From assembly GCA_029891385.1 (NCBI GenBank), contig CM057231.1, positions 21,731,300 through 21,795,299 of the forward strand: DNA of 64,000 nt, read 5' to 3'. Of the stretch, positions 36,379 through 48,582 are shown piece after piece (within the stretch, counting starts at the first letter, position 1; each line of letters begins with the position of its first letter). Position numbers and translations under genes: made by a program. Source of the stretch: Erythroxylum novogranatense (lineage: Eukaryota; Streptophyta; Magnoliopsida; Malpighiales; Erythroxylaceae). The notes beneath the pieces are model-generated. The model was not told the DNA's origin. It was given only the letters and a program-made list of their open reading frames with translations, and ran no database searches.

Positions 36379-38422
36379 AAAACAAAAGAGTAAAGTAAAA
36401 CTCTAAGGGAAAATATATGTATTTTTTACTTATATAAGTCATTGACATGATAAGATGATCCAGTGAAAATATGGAAAGATTACACCAACATAGCCATAAC
36501 GTTACCATTACATATTACCTAGATGGAGCAAAATTTTAATAGAACATTTAGGAAGAAGCAAATTATAGTAAGACTTTATATTAGTTTTCTTTCCTCCCAC
36601 CTTATCCAATTGGCTCTTTTAATGCATCATAATGCCTATCTTCTTAGTCCTAATTAATAACAAATTAATCAACTAATTCAAAAGAATAAAAGAATTTGAG
36701 GCAATGTGATTCTCTTTCACATTATTTTTTCCTTTACTTAAATTTTTTCACCTTTTGATAAAAAAAGGAATTGTCAAAACCTAAACTCTTTAACCTAACA
36801 CTCACCAACTTTATTTTTCAATACAAATGTCAGTTCTATTTAAGTCTTCTTTAAAGTTCTAAATGAGTTTGATATTCTTTCTAGGTTATATACATATAAA
36901 GATAAGAATTCTCTATATTTTTATAAATAACTATAACTTATTCACAAAGGTTGTCTGCTACCTTTTGTATACCTTAGAATTCTGTATAGGCTTTTAGACT
37001 TCCACTTAAGGATTGTTATCCTCTTATTCATCAATTAAAAGTAAGATACATTTTAGATAACTAAGAACTTATTTCTTATTAGATGAATTCAATTGATTAA
37101 ATTCTATCTTAAACATCCTTCACATCAATTGATCAACCTACTTATTCCTTCTTTATAAAGAGGTCAAACATATTGTTAAAAGTATATTAAAAACATGTTT
37201 TAGCTAGGAACAAATGATTGTCATTTTAAAGTCAAAATCAAATAAAGAGATATTTATATAAAACATAAAAGAAGGTCTCATTATTCTAATTAAAGTTAAC
37301 AAGATACTTCTATCGAAACAAATATAAAGATAAATTACGGATCATAACTTGCTTTGGGACAAATAAATTCACATTAAAAGTATAAATAACAAAATCTTCT
37401 GAAAAATGATTCCACCTAATAATGCTTTATAAATTCATGATCCTAGAGGAGAATGAAAGAAATATATTCTTCTAATATGAAAATTGGCATCAACGAAGAC
37501 GTCTAGATTTTGAAAACTTAGTAAGAATTCTAGGTCAACATTGAGTATAACTTATAATAAGTCCATATAGCAATACTTTGATCATGTCCTATGCATAATT
37601 ATAGATCATTAAGTATAATCAGGAACAACTTACAAGATTATAATATAACATCATTCATAAAGACAAGATCATTTCACTAGCTAATGCATTCCACAATTTT
37701 TGAAATCAAAGCACCCTTAGGCTATTCAAAGATCAAGCCCCATACTAATCATGACATTCTATCCTTTGGTATACAGGTAAATCCATATTCATTCTTTGGT
37801 CTATGATTAAACAAAGGTTGCGAACTAAAGATAAACTTTACTTCATCAATATAGTTTATAGGAATTTCATTCTATGTAATTCTTATCTTTAAAATCACAA
37901 ATATCTATTCTTTGATTATCGATATTATAGGCTCTTATGGAATCTATGCTATTCTTATGTAACTTGTCACAGATTATGATAAATTAGGAATCCAGAATAG
38001 ATAGGCAATATCTAAATTTAAGGACTTATCTGCTAACTTCCCCTTAAAGACAGTGCTTAGTTGCTCTATTTACAATTTGTGCAATGAAAGAAAATATAAA
38101 AAAAATTAAAGGGGGCACACAATATATCGCAAACTTCAAAGTAATATTTTCTGGATAAGAGAAATAAATTACTAAAGGGAATAATTCTAAAGTTAGTTCC
38201 TCATTGGCTTATAATGGGAATTTTTTACATATGTTCCTACGATAGCATTTGATCAGGATTAAAATCTTTTTTTTGTAACTGTTGCATGATATATGTTACC
38301 TGGTTAAGTCCTCTTAGCTTTTCTAAATGAGGACATTTATTCTCCTACAACAATCTTTTATAGAATGATTAGCTCCTTTTGGAGCCTTTCTAGCTACTTG
38401 TAACTATATATTCATTTTTAAT

Positions 38423-41400
38423 TGTTGGATAATGCTATATTTGCTACAATATATCTGCAGTAGATTTAAAATTTGAAAAAGTCAAGAATCTCTCCAAATA
38501 TCAAAGAATAAATGCTATCAAATTGTTTAATTTTTAAAAGTTCAAAATCGGTTATTTATGCAGTAGATTTCTTGCTAAACTTTAGCCTCTATTTATATCA
38601 ATATTATTGAACATCATGTGTATAAAAGTTATTCATCACATCAATAAATGTGGGATAGTTTTCTTTATCAAAAAACAATTCTATTATTTACTTTAATTCA
38701 ACAAATTTGGTATAAGAGCCCTCTTATTTTTAAAAGACCTAAATTGAGTGAATTAGAGGAAAATTGTCATCAATTCTTCAAGGATGGTAGGAAACAATTA
38801 TTTGTCAACTTCAAGTGTTTTCTTGAGGCAAATGATATATGGGAAATTGTTGAGAATGATGAAGTGTGACCTCTACTTGAAGATCCATTGTAGCTGGAAT
38901 CAAGGATCAGAAGGATAAAAAAAAAGAGATCAAAGGTTAAGATATGTATCAAATGAGGTTTTCTCAAGGATTATGACTTGTGAAATGTAAAGCAAGCTCG
39001 AGCCACTCTTAAACAGACTTTCCAAGGAAATGAGAGAACAAGGTATCTACAAGTTCTTAACCTAATGAGGGAATTTAAACTTGTAAAGATGGACTTAGAG
39101 ACATTTAATAAATAATATGATAGGCTTATGATTATTGTTAATAAAATCATACTTATAGGGGAGGAAATGCCAGATAGGATAATTGTAGAAAAGGTTCTTG
39201 TAAGCCTATTAAAGAGATTTGGAGCCAAATTTTCATCTCTATAAGACTCAAGAAACTTATCTCACATGTCACTATCTGAATTATTAAATCCTCTTCAGGC
39301 TCAAGAATAGAGAAGGCGAATTAGGCAAGAATTAACTTCAAAAGGTGTTTTTAAGCAAAAGGAAAAACAATAGCCTCTATTAAGAGATGAAGGCAATAGT
39401 ATAGATAGAAACAATCAAGAGAATTCTTAGCTTTATGTTTATTTCAAAAAATCAAATCATCAAGCCTGGCATTACTGGTTTAGGCATGATGTAGTTTGTA
39501 GAGCATATAACTAGAAAGGGCATATTGTAAGAGTTTGTAAGAAGCAAATAAGGTGCAATTGTTTATTGCTATTTGTTTTATAGGAAGTAGCTCTAGTGAT
39601 GCATGGTTGATCAATAGTGGATGCACTCTCAATATGACTAACAATAAATCCTTATTTAAAGACCTGAATAAGTCACATATTTACAATTCAAGATTAGAAA
39701 TGGTGATTTTAACTCAATTAAAGGAAAAGAAGATGTAGCAATCAGAGATGGTACAAGTATAAAGGTTATTATTGATGTTTTATTCATACCTAAGATTAAT
39801 CAAAATGTGTTTAATATGGCTATTTTCAGTAAAGATGAAAGGAAAGAGCTTCGCACTTGACTAAGATCATGTTATTAATTGCGTAAGGTTTAATCAGTCT
39901 CAGATATGGCATAAAAAGTTAGGTCACTTTCATTACTCAGTTTTATCTTTTATGTCAAAAGAGTGATTTATTATATGACTTAAAAAATATTAAAGAAAGT
40001 GGTGGATTTATGATGTGTGTCAAAAAGGAAGATAATGTCATTTCCTAAAACAAAGGCCTATAAAGTAGGTCAAAAACTCCAATTGATTCACACAGATGTG
40101 TGTAGACCTATAAAGACTCAATCTTTAAGTGTTAGCATATATTATATTGCCTTTATTGATGACTTAAACAGAATGGACCGGGTATATTTCATGAAGCCTA
40201 GGTCAGAGGTTTCTCCAATCTTCTAGAAATTCAAAATATGGATTGAGAATCAAAATGGACGCAAAATTAAGGGAATAAGGTCTAACAATGGCACTGAATT
40301 TATATGAAAATTTTTACAAGTTTTATGAAGATACAGGTATATAACATCAATTAACAACAACCTACACTCCACAACAAAATAGAGTGATTGAATGGAAGAA
40401 TAGGAGAAAAATGGAGATGGCTAGATGTTTATTATTTAAAAAGAATATTCCTAAGTTCCTATGGGCTGAATCTTTCAATATTGTAGTCTATTTACATAAT
40501 AGGTTGCCAATAAAAATCTTGATGAACAAGAGTACTTTTGAATGTTTAACATGGTTATAAGCCATTCGCGAGCAATATAAAGTTTTTGGAAACATTTTCT
40601 ATACACATGTGTCACCGATGAAGAGTAATAAGTTGGATTAAAAGGCAAAAATTGGAATCTTTATTGACTATAGTAGCATCACTAAAGGCTATAGAGTTTA
40701 TTAGCCTTTAACAAAGAGAGTAACTGTAAGTAAAGACATCAAGTTTGATGAATATACATTTTGGAACTAAAACAAATCGACATTAAAATTTGAAGAAACT
40801 GAAGTAGGAACTATTGCACATAAAGAATCAACTGATGACTCCATAGATGATGTACTAGATGAAGGGACCAAATCTTTAAGTGAAAAATATCAAAAGTGCA
40901 ATGTAGCTATCGTTGATGAGCCTGTAGATTATGAAGAGGATGCTAAAGAATGAAACTCGATAGTAGCAATGAAGGAAAAGTTAAAGATGATTAAGAAGAA
41001 TCAAACATGGAAACTTATAGATAGGCCAAATCACAAAGATCTAAAAGTATAACGTGGGTATTCAAGCTGAAAATGGATCCTAATGGCTCCATCAAAAAAT
41101 ATAAAGCTAGATTAGATATAAAAGGGTATGCACAGTAGTAGGAGAAAGATTTTCCGTAAACATTTGCACCAGTTGTTAAGATCGAAACAATAAGGATGTT
41201 GCTTATATCTATAGTTCAAGAAGGAAGGAAAGTTCATCAATTAGATGTAAAATCAACCTTTTTAAACGACTATTTGGAGGAAGAGATCTTTGTAAAACAA
41301 CCATAAGGTTTTATGGTGGAAGTTAAACAAGACAAGAAGGGAGCTATGTGTAGCTTCAAACAAGTACCTAGAGCTTGATACAGTAAGATTGATGATTTCC

Positions 41401-42680
41401 TATTAAAATCATAATTTTATAAGAGCGTGAATGAGGCAACTTTATATGTTAAAACTTTGGTAAAGATATTTTAGTAGTTTTAGTGTATGTTAATGATTTT
41501 TATTACCATAAGTAACTTTGATATGATACAATCATTCAAAGATCAATGATGAAGGTATTTGAGATGACCAATTTGTGGCAAATTTCATATTTTCTTAGCA
41601 TGGAAATTATTCAAAGGTCAACAAGGAATCTTCACTGGTCAATAGAAGTAAGCAAGGGAGATAAAAAAAAGTTTGGAATGGAGAATTCCAAGCCTACTAG
41701 CACCCCTTTGATGCAAAATGAGAAAATTGGCAAGGATGAAGATGGTGAGAAGGTAAATTTACAACCATACAGAAACATGATAGGTTGTTTAATGTATTTG
41801 ATTGCAGTCAGACCTGACATTTATTTGACGTGAGATTATTGTCAAAATTTGTGCATTGTCCAACTGAAGTGCACTTAAGAGTGCCAAAAAGAGTGTTAAG
41901 ATATATGAGAGGTATTGTTCGTCTTGGAATTCAGTTTAGAAAGTCAAAAGAACTTTGGTTACATGGATATTTTGATAATGATTGGGCATGTTTAAATGAT
42001 GATATGATAAGTACATCTTGATACTTAATTAGTTTGGGATTAAGTTGTTATTTTATGGAGTTTAAGAAAGTAAGATGTGGTGGCTGAATCAATTGTAGAA
42101 GTAGAATATGTAGTCTGCTACAAATCAAGTCTTATGATTGAGGAAAATTATGATCGATTTAAAGATGGAACAAAAGGAAGAAATCGAGTTGTTCGAGAAT
42201 AATCAAGTTGCAATTGCAATCTCTAATGATCCAACTTTTCATAGGAAGAACTATCATGTGCTTAAAGATGTGCAAAAAAGCAAAAAGGTTCGTTTGGTTC
42301 ATTACACTACAGAAGAGGAACTTATTGATATGTTAACCAAAAGTTTGCCCGAGACAAGATTTGAACGTTTAAGGGAGAAGATGGGAACTTGCAACAAAAA
42401 ACGAAAGGAGGATAATATCGAATAATGATATATTTGCTACAATATATTTGCAGTAGATTCGAGCCAAGAATATCTCTAAGTATTAATAAACACTGTCAAT
42501 TTGTTTAATTTTTAAAATTTCAAAATAGGTTACTTATGCAGTAGACTTTTTGCTAAATTTTAGTCTCTATTCATGTGAATATTATTGAACATCTTATGTA
42601 TAAATGTCGTTCGTCATACCAATAAATGTAGGAGTTTTCTTAATCAAACAATAGTTTTGTTATTTACTTTAATTTCAATA
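38423..42680 (+). mobile_element. Third Copia element, heavily decayed, short LTRs
   Basis: The 5' LTR is 38423-38703 (281 bp, 'tgttggataatgc'...'aattcaaca') and the 3' LTR about 42416-42680, with its TG changed to TA. The PBS 'tggtataagagcc' is at 38708-38720 and a purine-rich PPT 'aaaggaggata' at about 42404-42414. Between them are degenerate GAG, PR, INT, RT and RNase H in Copia order. No convincing TSD was found (TTAAT precedes the 5' LTR). Confidence 0.85.
38730..42424 (+). pseudogene. GAG-POL remnant of the third Copia element
   Basis: Readable pieces are as follows. GAG: 'ANDIWEIVENDEV' (38829-38866) and 'ARATLKQTFQGNERTRYLQV' (about 38995-39058). Protease: 'AWLINSGCTLNMT' (39601-39640), where the catalytic Asp of the D(S/T)G triad is Asn. 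Integrase: 'KLQLIHTDVCRPIKT' (40074-40118), 'GIRSNNGTEF' with Asn in place of the second Asp, and a damaged 'QQNGVxER' region. RT: 'KVHQLDVKS' (41231) and an active-site box YVND near 41488. RNase H: 'WLHGYFDNDWACLNDD' (41958-42000) and the tail 'LIDMLTKSLPETRFERLREK'. Stops are dense throughout, so it is an old, dead copy. Confidence 0.85.
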
Positions 42681-44045
42681 ATAACAATATTACTTATTTT
42701 TCCCAAAGAAAAGAAAAAAAATCAACTTCTCGAAATCTTAGCCCCAACACCTAATATCTTCGAGGTCTAATCATTAATAATGAAAACAGATGCAAATTTA
42801 GAATGCATGAAACCACAAAAATTCAATATGCTAATGGATGATATTGAAGTTTACTATGTTAAGATATAACCCCTTTAAGTAGTTCTTCATGGCTAGATTC
42901 TTATGTTATATGATCAACATCACCAATGTAACTGACTATAACATCAACGTAATGGAATTGGAATATCTTTAACCTGTTGAATTTAGCCAAATATAACAAA
43001 GCTTGAAGCTTCTCTGCTGATTTTTCTATATATTCATTCTAGGGATTCAACATAATTGTTGAAATTGACCAAATAAGCCTCTACAGTTTAGTGTCCATCC
43101 CATTAGTCAGTAAAACAATGTGCAAGATATAAAGAACACTTTAACATTCAAGTTACCTGCATAGGTACGAACATGCTTAAGATCTTCAATAGTTCAATGT
43201 ATGGGGCAACTTATTATCAATGAACTATATTCCTAGCCAATAAAATAGCACTAGTACTTCTTCAAATTCATCTGTATGTTAGGATGAGCAAAGCAACCAA
43301 CATATAATTAACAAAAGGAGGCTTTGCATATGCAAGCATCAGTGCTAATTTAAGCTAGTATGTAGCTAGAGTTGATATCAGATTACTTAAAATAAACAAA
43401 AGACTCGAACTTTAAGCCATTAGCTTAAAAGCTCAATTAAGTCTTGAGGATTGTCCTAAAGACAGAATCATCCACTCTTGCACAAATTAGGACCTAAATG
43501 ACCACAAATGCTATTCCAATTGAACAATTCGACAGAAAGCTTGAATGCAATGATAACCCAAAAAAAACCAACACAAACAGAGAACAAAGACAAGATTCTC
43601 ACTTGGTCACTGGATCTCATAAAAACCAGTTAAGTTGCATCAATGGTGATAAAAATAGTGGGTCATTCTCAAATTCGTGCTTGGACTTGAAACCAACATT
43701 CTTCTTTGACTTCGAAACGTACTTGAGCAACGAGCTCGGCATGGAAGTAGTCGATGAAGACACATAGCAAAAAATGTTCCATATATGAAAGGAAATATAT
43801 AGAAATTATTTCACAAATTATAAAATTGTATCGTCTAATATTCACAAACAATTGAGAAGACGGTGTATTGCAACATCTGCCTATTCTTTTATTTTCTTCA
43901 ACACATTTTCAATTTCACCAATCATCTATTAGAAAGAGATTATATTTTTAATCATCATATTTTGTATCTGACGTCATGATTTAAAATTAACAGAGAAAAG
44001 GAGAAATAATCTGTAAAAAAATATAAACTCATAACTGCTATACTG
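42681..44045. other. 1.4 kb between elements; two exon-like open stretches on the minus strand, unidentified
   Basis: Minus-strand frames without stops run about 43044-42918, including 'EKSAEKLQALLYLAKFNRLK', and about 43815-43621, including 'SMPSSLLKYVSKSKKNVGFK'. Their composition resembles plant coding sequence more than the surrounding AT-rich repeats, but I do not recognise a family and see no reliable splice structure joining them. They could be pieces of a degenerate host gene, or chance. The rest shows nothing. Confidence 0.25.
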
Positions 44046-44050
44046 GTTTC

Positions 44051-45655
44051 TGTTGGAAAATCTGGACCGGATCTAATCCGAACGCAGCGGAATAATCACG
44101 AAACTTTTTCGTGACTTTTGATTTCCCGAAAACCAAGATCTATTTAATTCTATAAAATGATTAACATGAATCAAAATAAAGCGGAAATTAATTCGTACCT
44201 TATTCTGAAGCTTGATCTTTATCTTGATGCATCCTCGAACTGCTTTCAAACCGATCCGTCTCAACCACCGTAGCCGCAAGTGTCCGGCCTCTAACGGTAT
44301 CCACCGAATGAGTTGAGAGAACTCAGTAACTTTTACGAGAGAGGATTAAGCATGAAGTGCTAGCTACATGTAGCTTAAGCCTATTATAATAAGCTTTGGA
44401 TGTATTAGTAATTTAAATGAAATTAAACACTAATTTCAGTTAAACTTTAATTAGAATTACAAATAATTTTAATTAAATACCAATTATTTCCAAATAAGAT
44501 TCAATATCTGATATTGATCTTTATTTATTAAATATCTCATATTTAATCATAAAGTTTCTCAAACTTTATAATCAAGTCCAACTTGATTAAATTAACTTTG
44601 CTCTCTCTAACTCATTCTATATGTGTGACCCATTAGGTTCCCAAATATATTGGCAATGATTATAAATTATAATTCTAATTCATAATTAGAATTAGATAAA
44701 TTAAAACTCCTTTTAATTTATCTTTAATTCTCCAATTAAACAATTTATAATCATAGATCAAGATTGGCGTCTAGCAACGCATCATGACCACCCAAATATT
44801 TAGGAATGTCAAAGTGGTTTTGACTAACCTTTCCGTGCATGATTTTTCCGTATAATTCAATCCTTTCATCAACTAATGTTCTAATTAGACATAGAGCATG
44901 GAATTAATGTCTACTCTATTTTGAGTCTAATTATATTAGTTCTCCGTCATTAGCTATTGATTCAATTAATGATATTTGTAAACTGCTTACAAAATACCAT
45001 TCCACCTTGGCCAAGGATTTCCCGAATCAATATTAATCGAGAACAATGGAACATTCTCCCTAATTACTTTAGGGTGATGAATCCTATCTTAATCATTCAA
45101 CTATCTCCATACAGTTCATGTTATATCCAATGACTACCGTTTAAACGACCTTTATAGATCACGAGTAGTATCAAAACATAACAATCCCCATACAAGATAA
45201 CTTTGATGATCTCAAGTCAAAGGATCACTTATACAATCATCACAATGAGAATTCCATAGACATACAAGTAATGTTCCAAATGGATTTCTCATATCGGGTC
45301 TGTTCAGTGAACTTGTTCTCTAACAAGCACCCACACGTTTGTTTAAGTATCTCTATACTTTAGCCTATGAGATCGACTACTTCTTTCATAAGGAAAAACG
45401 AAACGTGTGCTAGTCTTTTTACGTTCTATTAATGTCCAATCTTAATAGAACAATGACTAGGAACATTTTAGGAATAATTCATGAATGCAATATGAATCTC
45501 ATAATTATAATCTCATTATAATTTCATTTGCAATGTAAAATTATCCCATGGACTTTATCATATACATCTAAACATGTACAAGATAAAGAATGCCTTTTAA
45601 ATAATTTGTCACTAAACTACAACCAAAGCGATTGGTTGTAGGGCATAAACTAACA
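44051..45655 (-). repeat. 3' LTR of the LARD-like element (1605 bp)
   Basis: Pairs with 55059-56652. Ends are TG...CA on the plus strand, and it is followed by the PPT. Confidence 0.9.
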
Positions 45656-47822
45656 ATCTCCCACTTGCACTAAGCCAATCGTTTAAGTATCTAATATCAT
45701 ATCACCATATGACGATTATTCTACTACTGAAGTAGTGGCTTAATGAGAGAATTCTACATGATTCTCTATAGTGAACACTTACTTATGTCTTACAACTCCT
45801 ATCTTAATTATCATCATAATTAAGAACATTTGCCTAAACACATTCTTGGATCTTTGATGAGACATTAGCTCCTTATGCATGCCAATGGCTATAATGTTCT
45901 GCAGTACATTACTGTCTTGAACAATGCAAAGAAACTCTATCAAATTCACTAAAAAACTTGTTGATTCAATTAATCATTTCCACTAAATGAAAAATGTATT
46001 ATGGCTTAATTAGCAACCATTGCTACGTTGGAACCTTTCCAACCCTAAATGATATTGTTCTAAATAAATAAACCTTAATTAGGATTTACTTCTAAAGTTA
46101 TATCCTCATCGTCTTGAACTCAAATATCAACTCAAACACAGAGTAATGGATATCTTTAATACTTCACAAGTATTTGATATCTTAAATACTAAACATCTTT
46201 AGTACATTATCTATGCACTTGGACTTAGAATAAGTCAACAACGTCCAATCTATCTCCATAGATCTTATTCCTAAAATTAAGCTGTTACCTTTTCATATCC
46301 AACAAGAGTTGTTCTTGGACAATTATATATTCAACAATTGAAAGTTAGAACTGTTGTTCTCTGTGAGCAATATGTCTCCACATACTCCCACTAAAGAGGA
46401 CAACTATACTCCCACTAACCTTCTTATAGAAGTGATAAATTCACAATCATTTTCAAAACAAACTCTTTGAATTCATCATGAAAGTGAATCTGTCAATATC
46501 TCGTAGCCTTTCAACTATACATCAAATGTATCATTAAAGGCACTAGTTCCAATTATATGTATATAGTCATGAGATTTGAATCTTTTAAATTCCTTCTTAC
46601 TCCCACTACTTATCATGAGAACCATTCTCCTATAAGTATACATTGAATCAAACAATTTGTTCATTTGGTGCTGTAAGGTTATATCCAACCCTTTTGGATA
46701 TCTCATAACCTTTTATTACCCAATTTAATTATAAACTGAATGGATAATATATGCTTCAGTTAAGCATCACATCCTTAAATCATTAACTTTGACTATTTCA
46801 AAGACTTAGCATTTTCATATCTAACATGAAAACTTGCTAATTGATTTAACGAACTATGAAGGTAAGTCATTGTACGTGCATTGTTATAAAAGAAATACTA
46901 TTGCATCATACAATATCTCATATTGTATTTTACTCCTTACATAAATTCATACACTTATGAATTTAATTGTGAAAGAATTCACTAAAGAATCTCATTCCTT
47001 ACAAATAACCGAAAATTTAAAACTTACCACAACGATCTCATCGATGTGCTTCAGCATTCTCAATGCTTAATTTCTACTTAGATTTAAATAATTTGAACTT
47101 TTCAAAATTTTAAATCATCATTTTATTTAATACATATGACTATATCACATAAAGTCATTAGTAATAAAATAAAATAAAATATTATCCTTTATGAATTGTT
47201 ATTCCATCCAATACATCACATGTATAAAATTTAACAATTCAATACCATCATAATCCTTTCACCAAAGGTTGATTTGGTTATTCTTCAACTTTTCAAGTTT
47301 CACGGGTTCCATACGATTCATAATCAAAGGATACATATATCCTAGTATGTAACTTTATGATTCTCGTTATGTTGATTTAACCATTATGGCATAAAAGGAT
47401 TGTCTCGGTTATCCAACTTTTAATTCTTGCCATTTATGTTAAATATAAATCTCCTTTGATCCAATACATGTACAAACTATTTGCATAAAATTGGATCAAC
47501 TACTTTTATTTAACAATCTATTTCTTATCATGCTTTAAACATTACAATAATGTTGAATCTAAATTCAGTATCAAATACTTCTAAGCATGAATTAGAAATA
47601 CATATTATCTCTATCATATCACATAAAGGCAAGAAAAATAATGCAATCATTTTCTTCTAATGATAACTATTATCATTCTATAACAAAGCGTATAATTGTA
47701 GTCCACAATTATGTTTTAGTAGGCTAAATTAAGTGAAACAACTTCAACAAGGTACTATACCTTTCATCTTTCCTCCATGCAACCCCTTGCATTTTGCTAT
47801 CATGGTGTTGACATACATCTTA
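45656..47822 (-). other. Internal non-coding region of the LARD-like element (PPT side)
   Basis: AT-rich, stop-dense on both strands; no domain recognised. It contains many short inverted phrases but no clear array. It is interrupted at 47822 by the inner insertion. Confidence 0.7.
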
Positions 47823-48497
47823 TGTTGGACCCCGAATCTTGAGTGACAATTTGAGTTAGTAATATGAATGGTCAAGTGGATGAGTTGACTGAAATGAAGC
47901 TAAATAGCAAGAATTAGAAAGAAAAAGTGTGAAATTTTGAAGGATTTAGAAAGTTTGACTTTTTGGAGAGAGAATGTTTGACTTTGAGAGTTGACTTATG
48001 ATTTAGGAAAATTTTGATAAAATGGTCTTCTGGAAACTTGTAGGTTATGTTAAGAGATTTTTGTGGACATAAAGTTTGTAATTTTTCGATATCGGGAGTG
48101 AAAGTTATGATCAGTCAAAGTTTATGTTTGATCGGGTTTGACTTTTATTATGGTTGAAACTTTGACTGAGAAATTAACCTAGTTAGAGGTTAATTGAGCT
48201 TTGATGTTCTTCATGAAAATTGAAGGATTTGTTTTGATCTTTATTTCGATATAAAGTATGCAATTTTCGATCACTAATATTAAGTTATGATTTTACAAGT
48301 TTGTATAGAGGATAGTATCTTTGACGGAAAATGGACTCCGTAGGAGTTGAATTGAGTTTTATGTTCTTCTTGGAAGATTTAGAGCTTCTCTCAAGTTTTC
48401 TATAGAGACTAAGTTTGTCAAAATCGGAGTTCTAAGTAAAAGTTATGAATTTGGAAGTTTCGATTTTGAGAAAAAAAAAAAAAAGAGAAAGTTTTAG

Positions 48498-48582
48498 CGC
48501 CCTCGCTAGGGCGACGTCTCGCCCTAGCGAGCGGGCGCCTCGCCCTCGCGAGTTCGGCGTCCGTACGCCATCCGACGCCGTT
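48498..48582. repeat. GC-rich block with perfect 12-bp hairpin arms inside the long LTR
   Basis: Arms 'tcgctagggcga' (48503-48514) and 'tcgccctagcga' (48519-48530) are exact reverse complements with a 4-base spacer. The whole block is dominated by CGCCCT/AGGGCG words, in sharp contrast to the AT-rich flanks. Confidence 0.8.

Larger units (their letters stand above)
35601..38422. other. 2.8 kb without a recognisable gene
   Basis: AT-rich DNA with stops in all frames beyond short open pieces. It holds a 53-bp tandem duplication (35814-35918) and an AGAGACAG-type simple repeat (36300-36378). I see no RNA gene or clear transposon terminus. It probably consists of old repeats. Confidence 0.5.
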
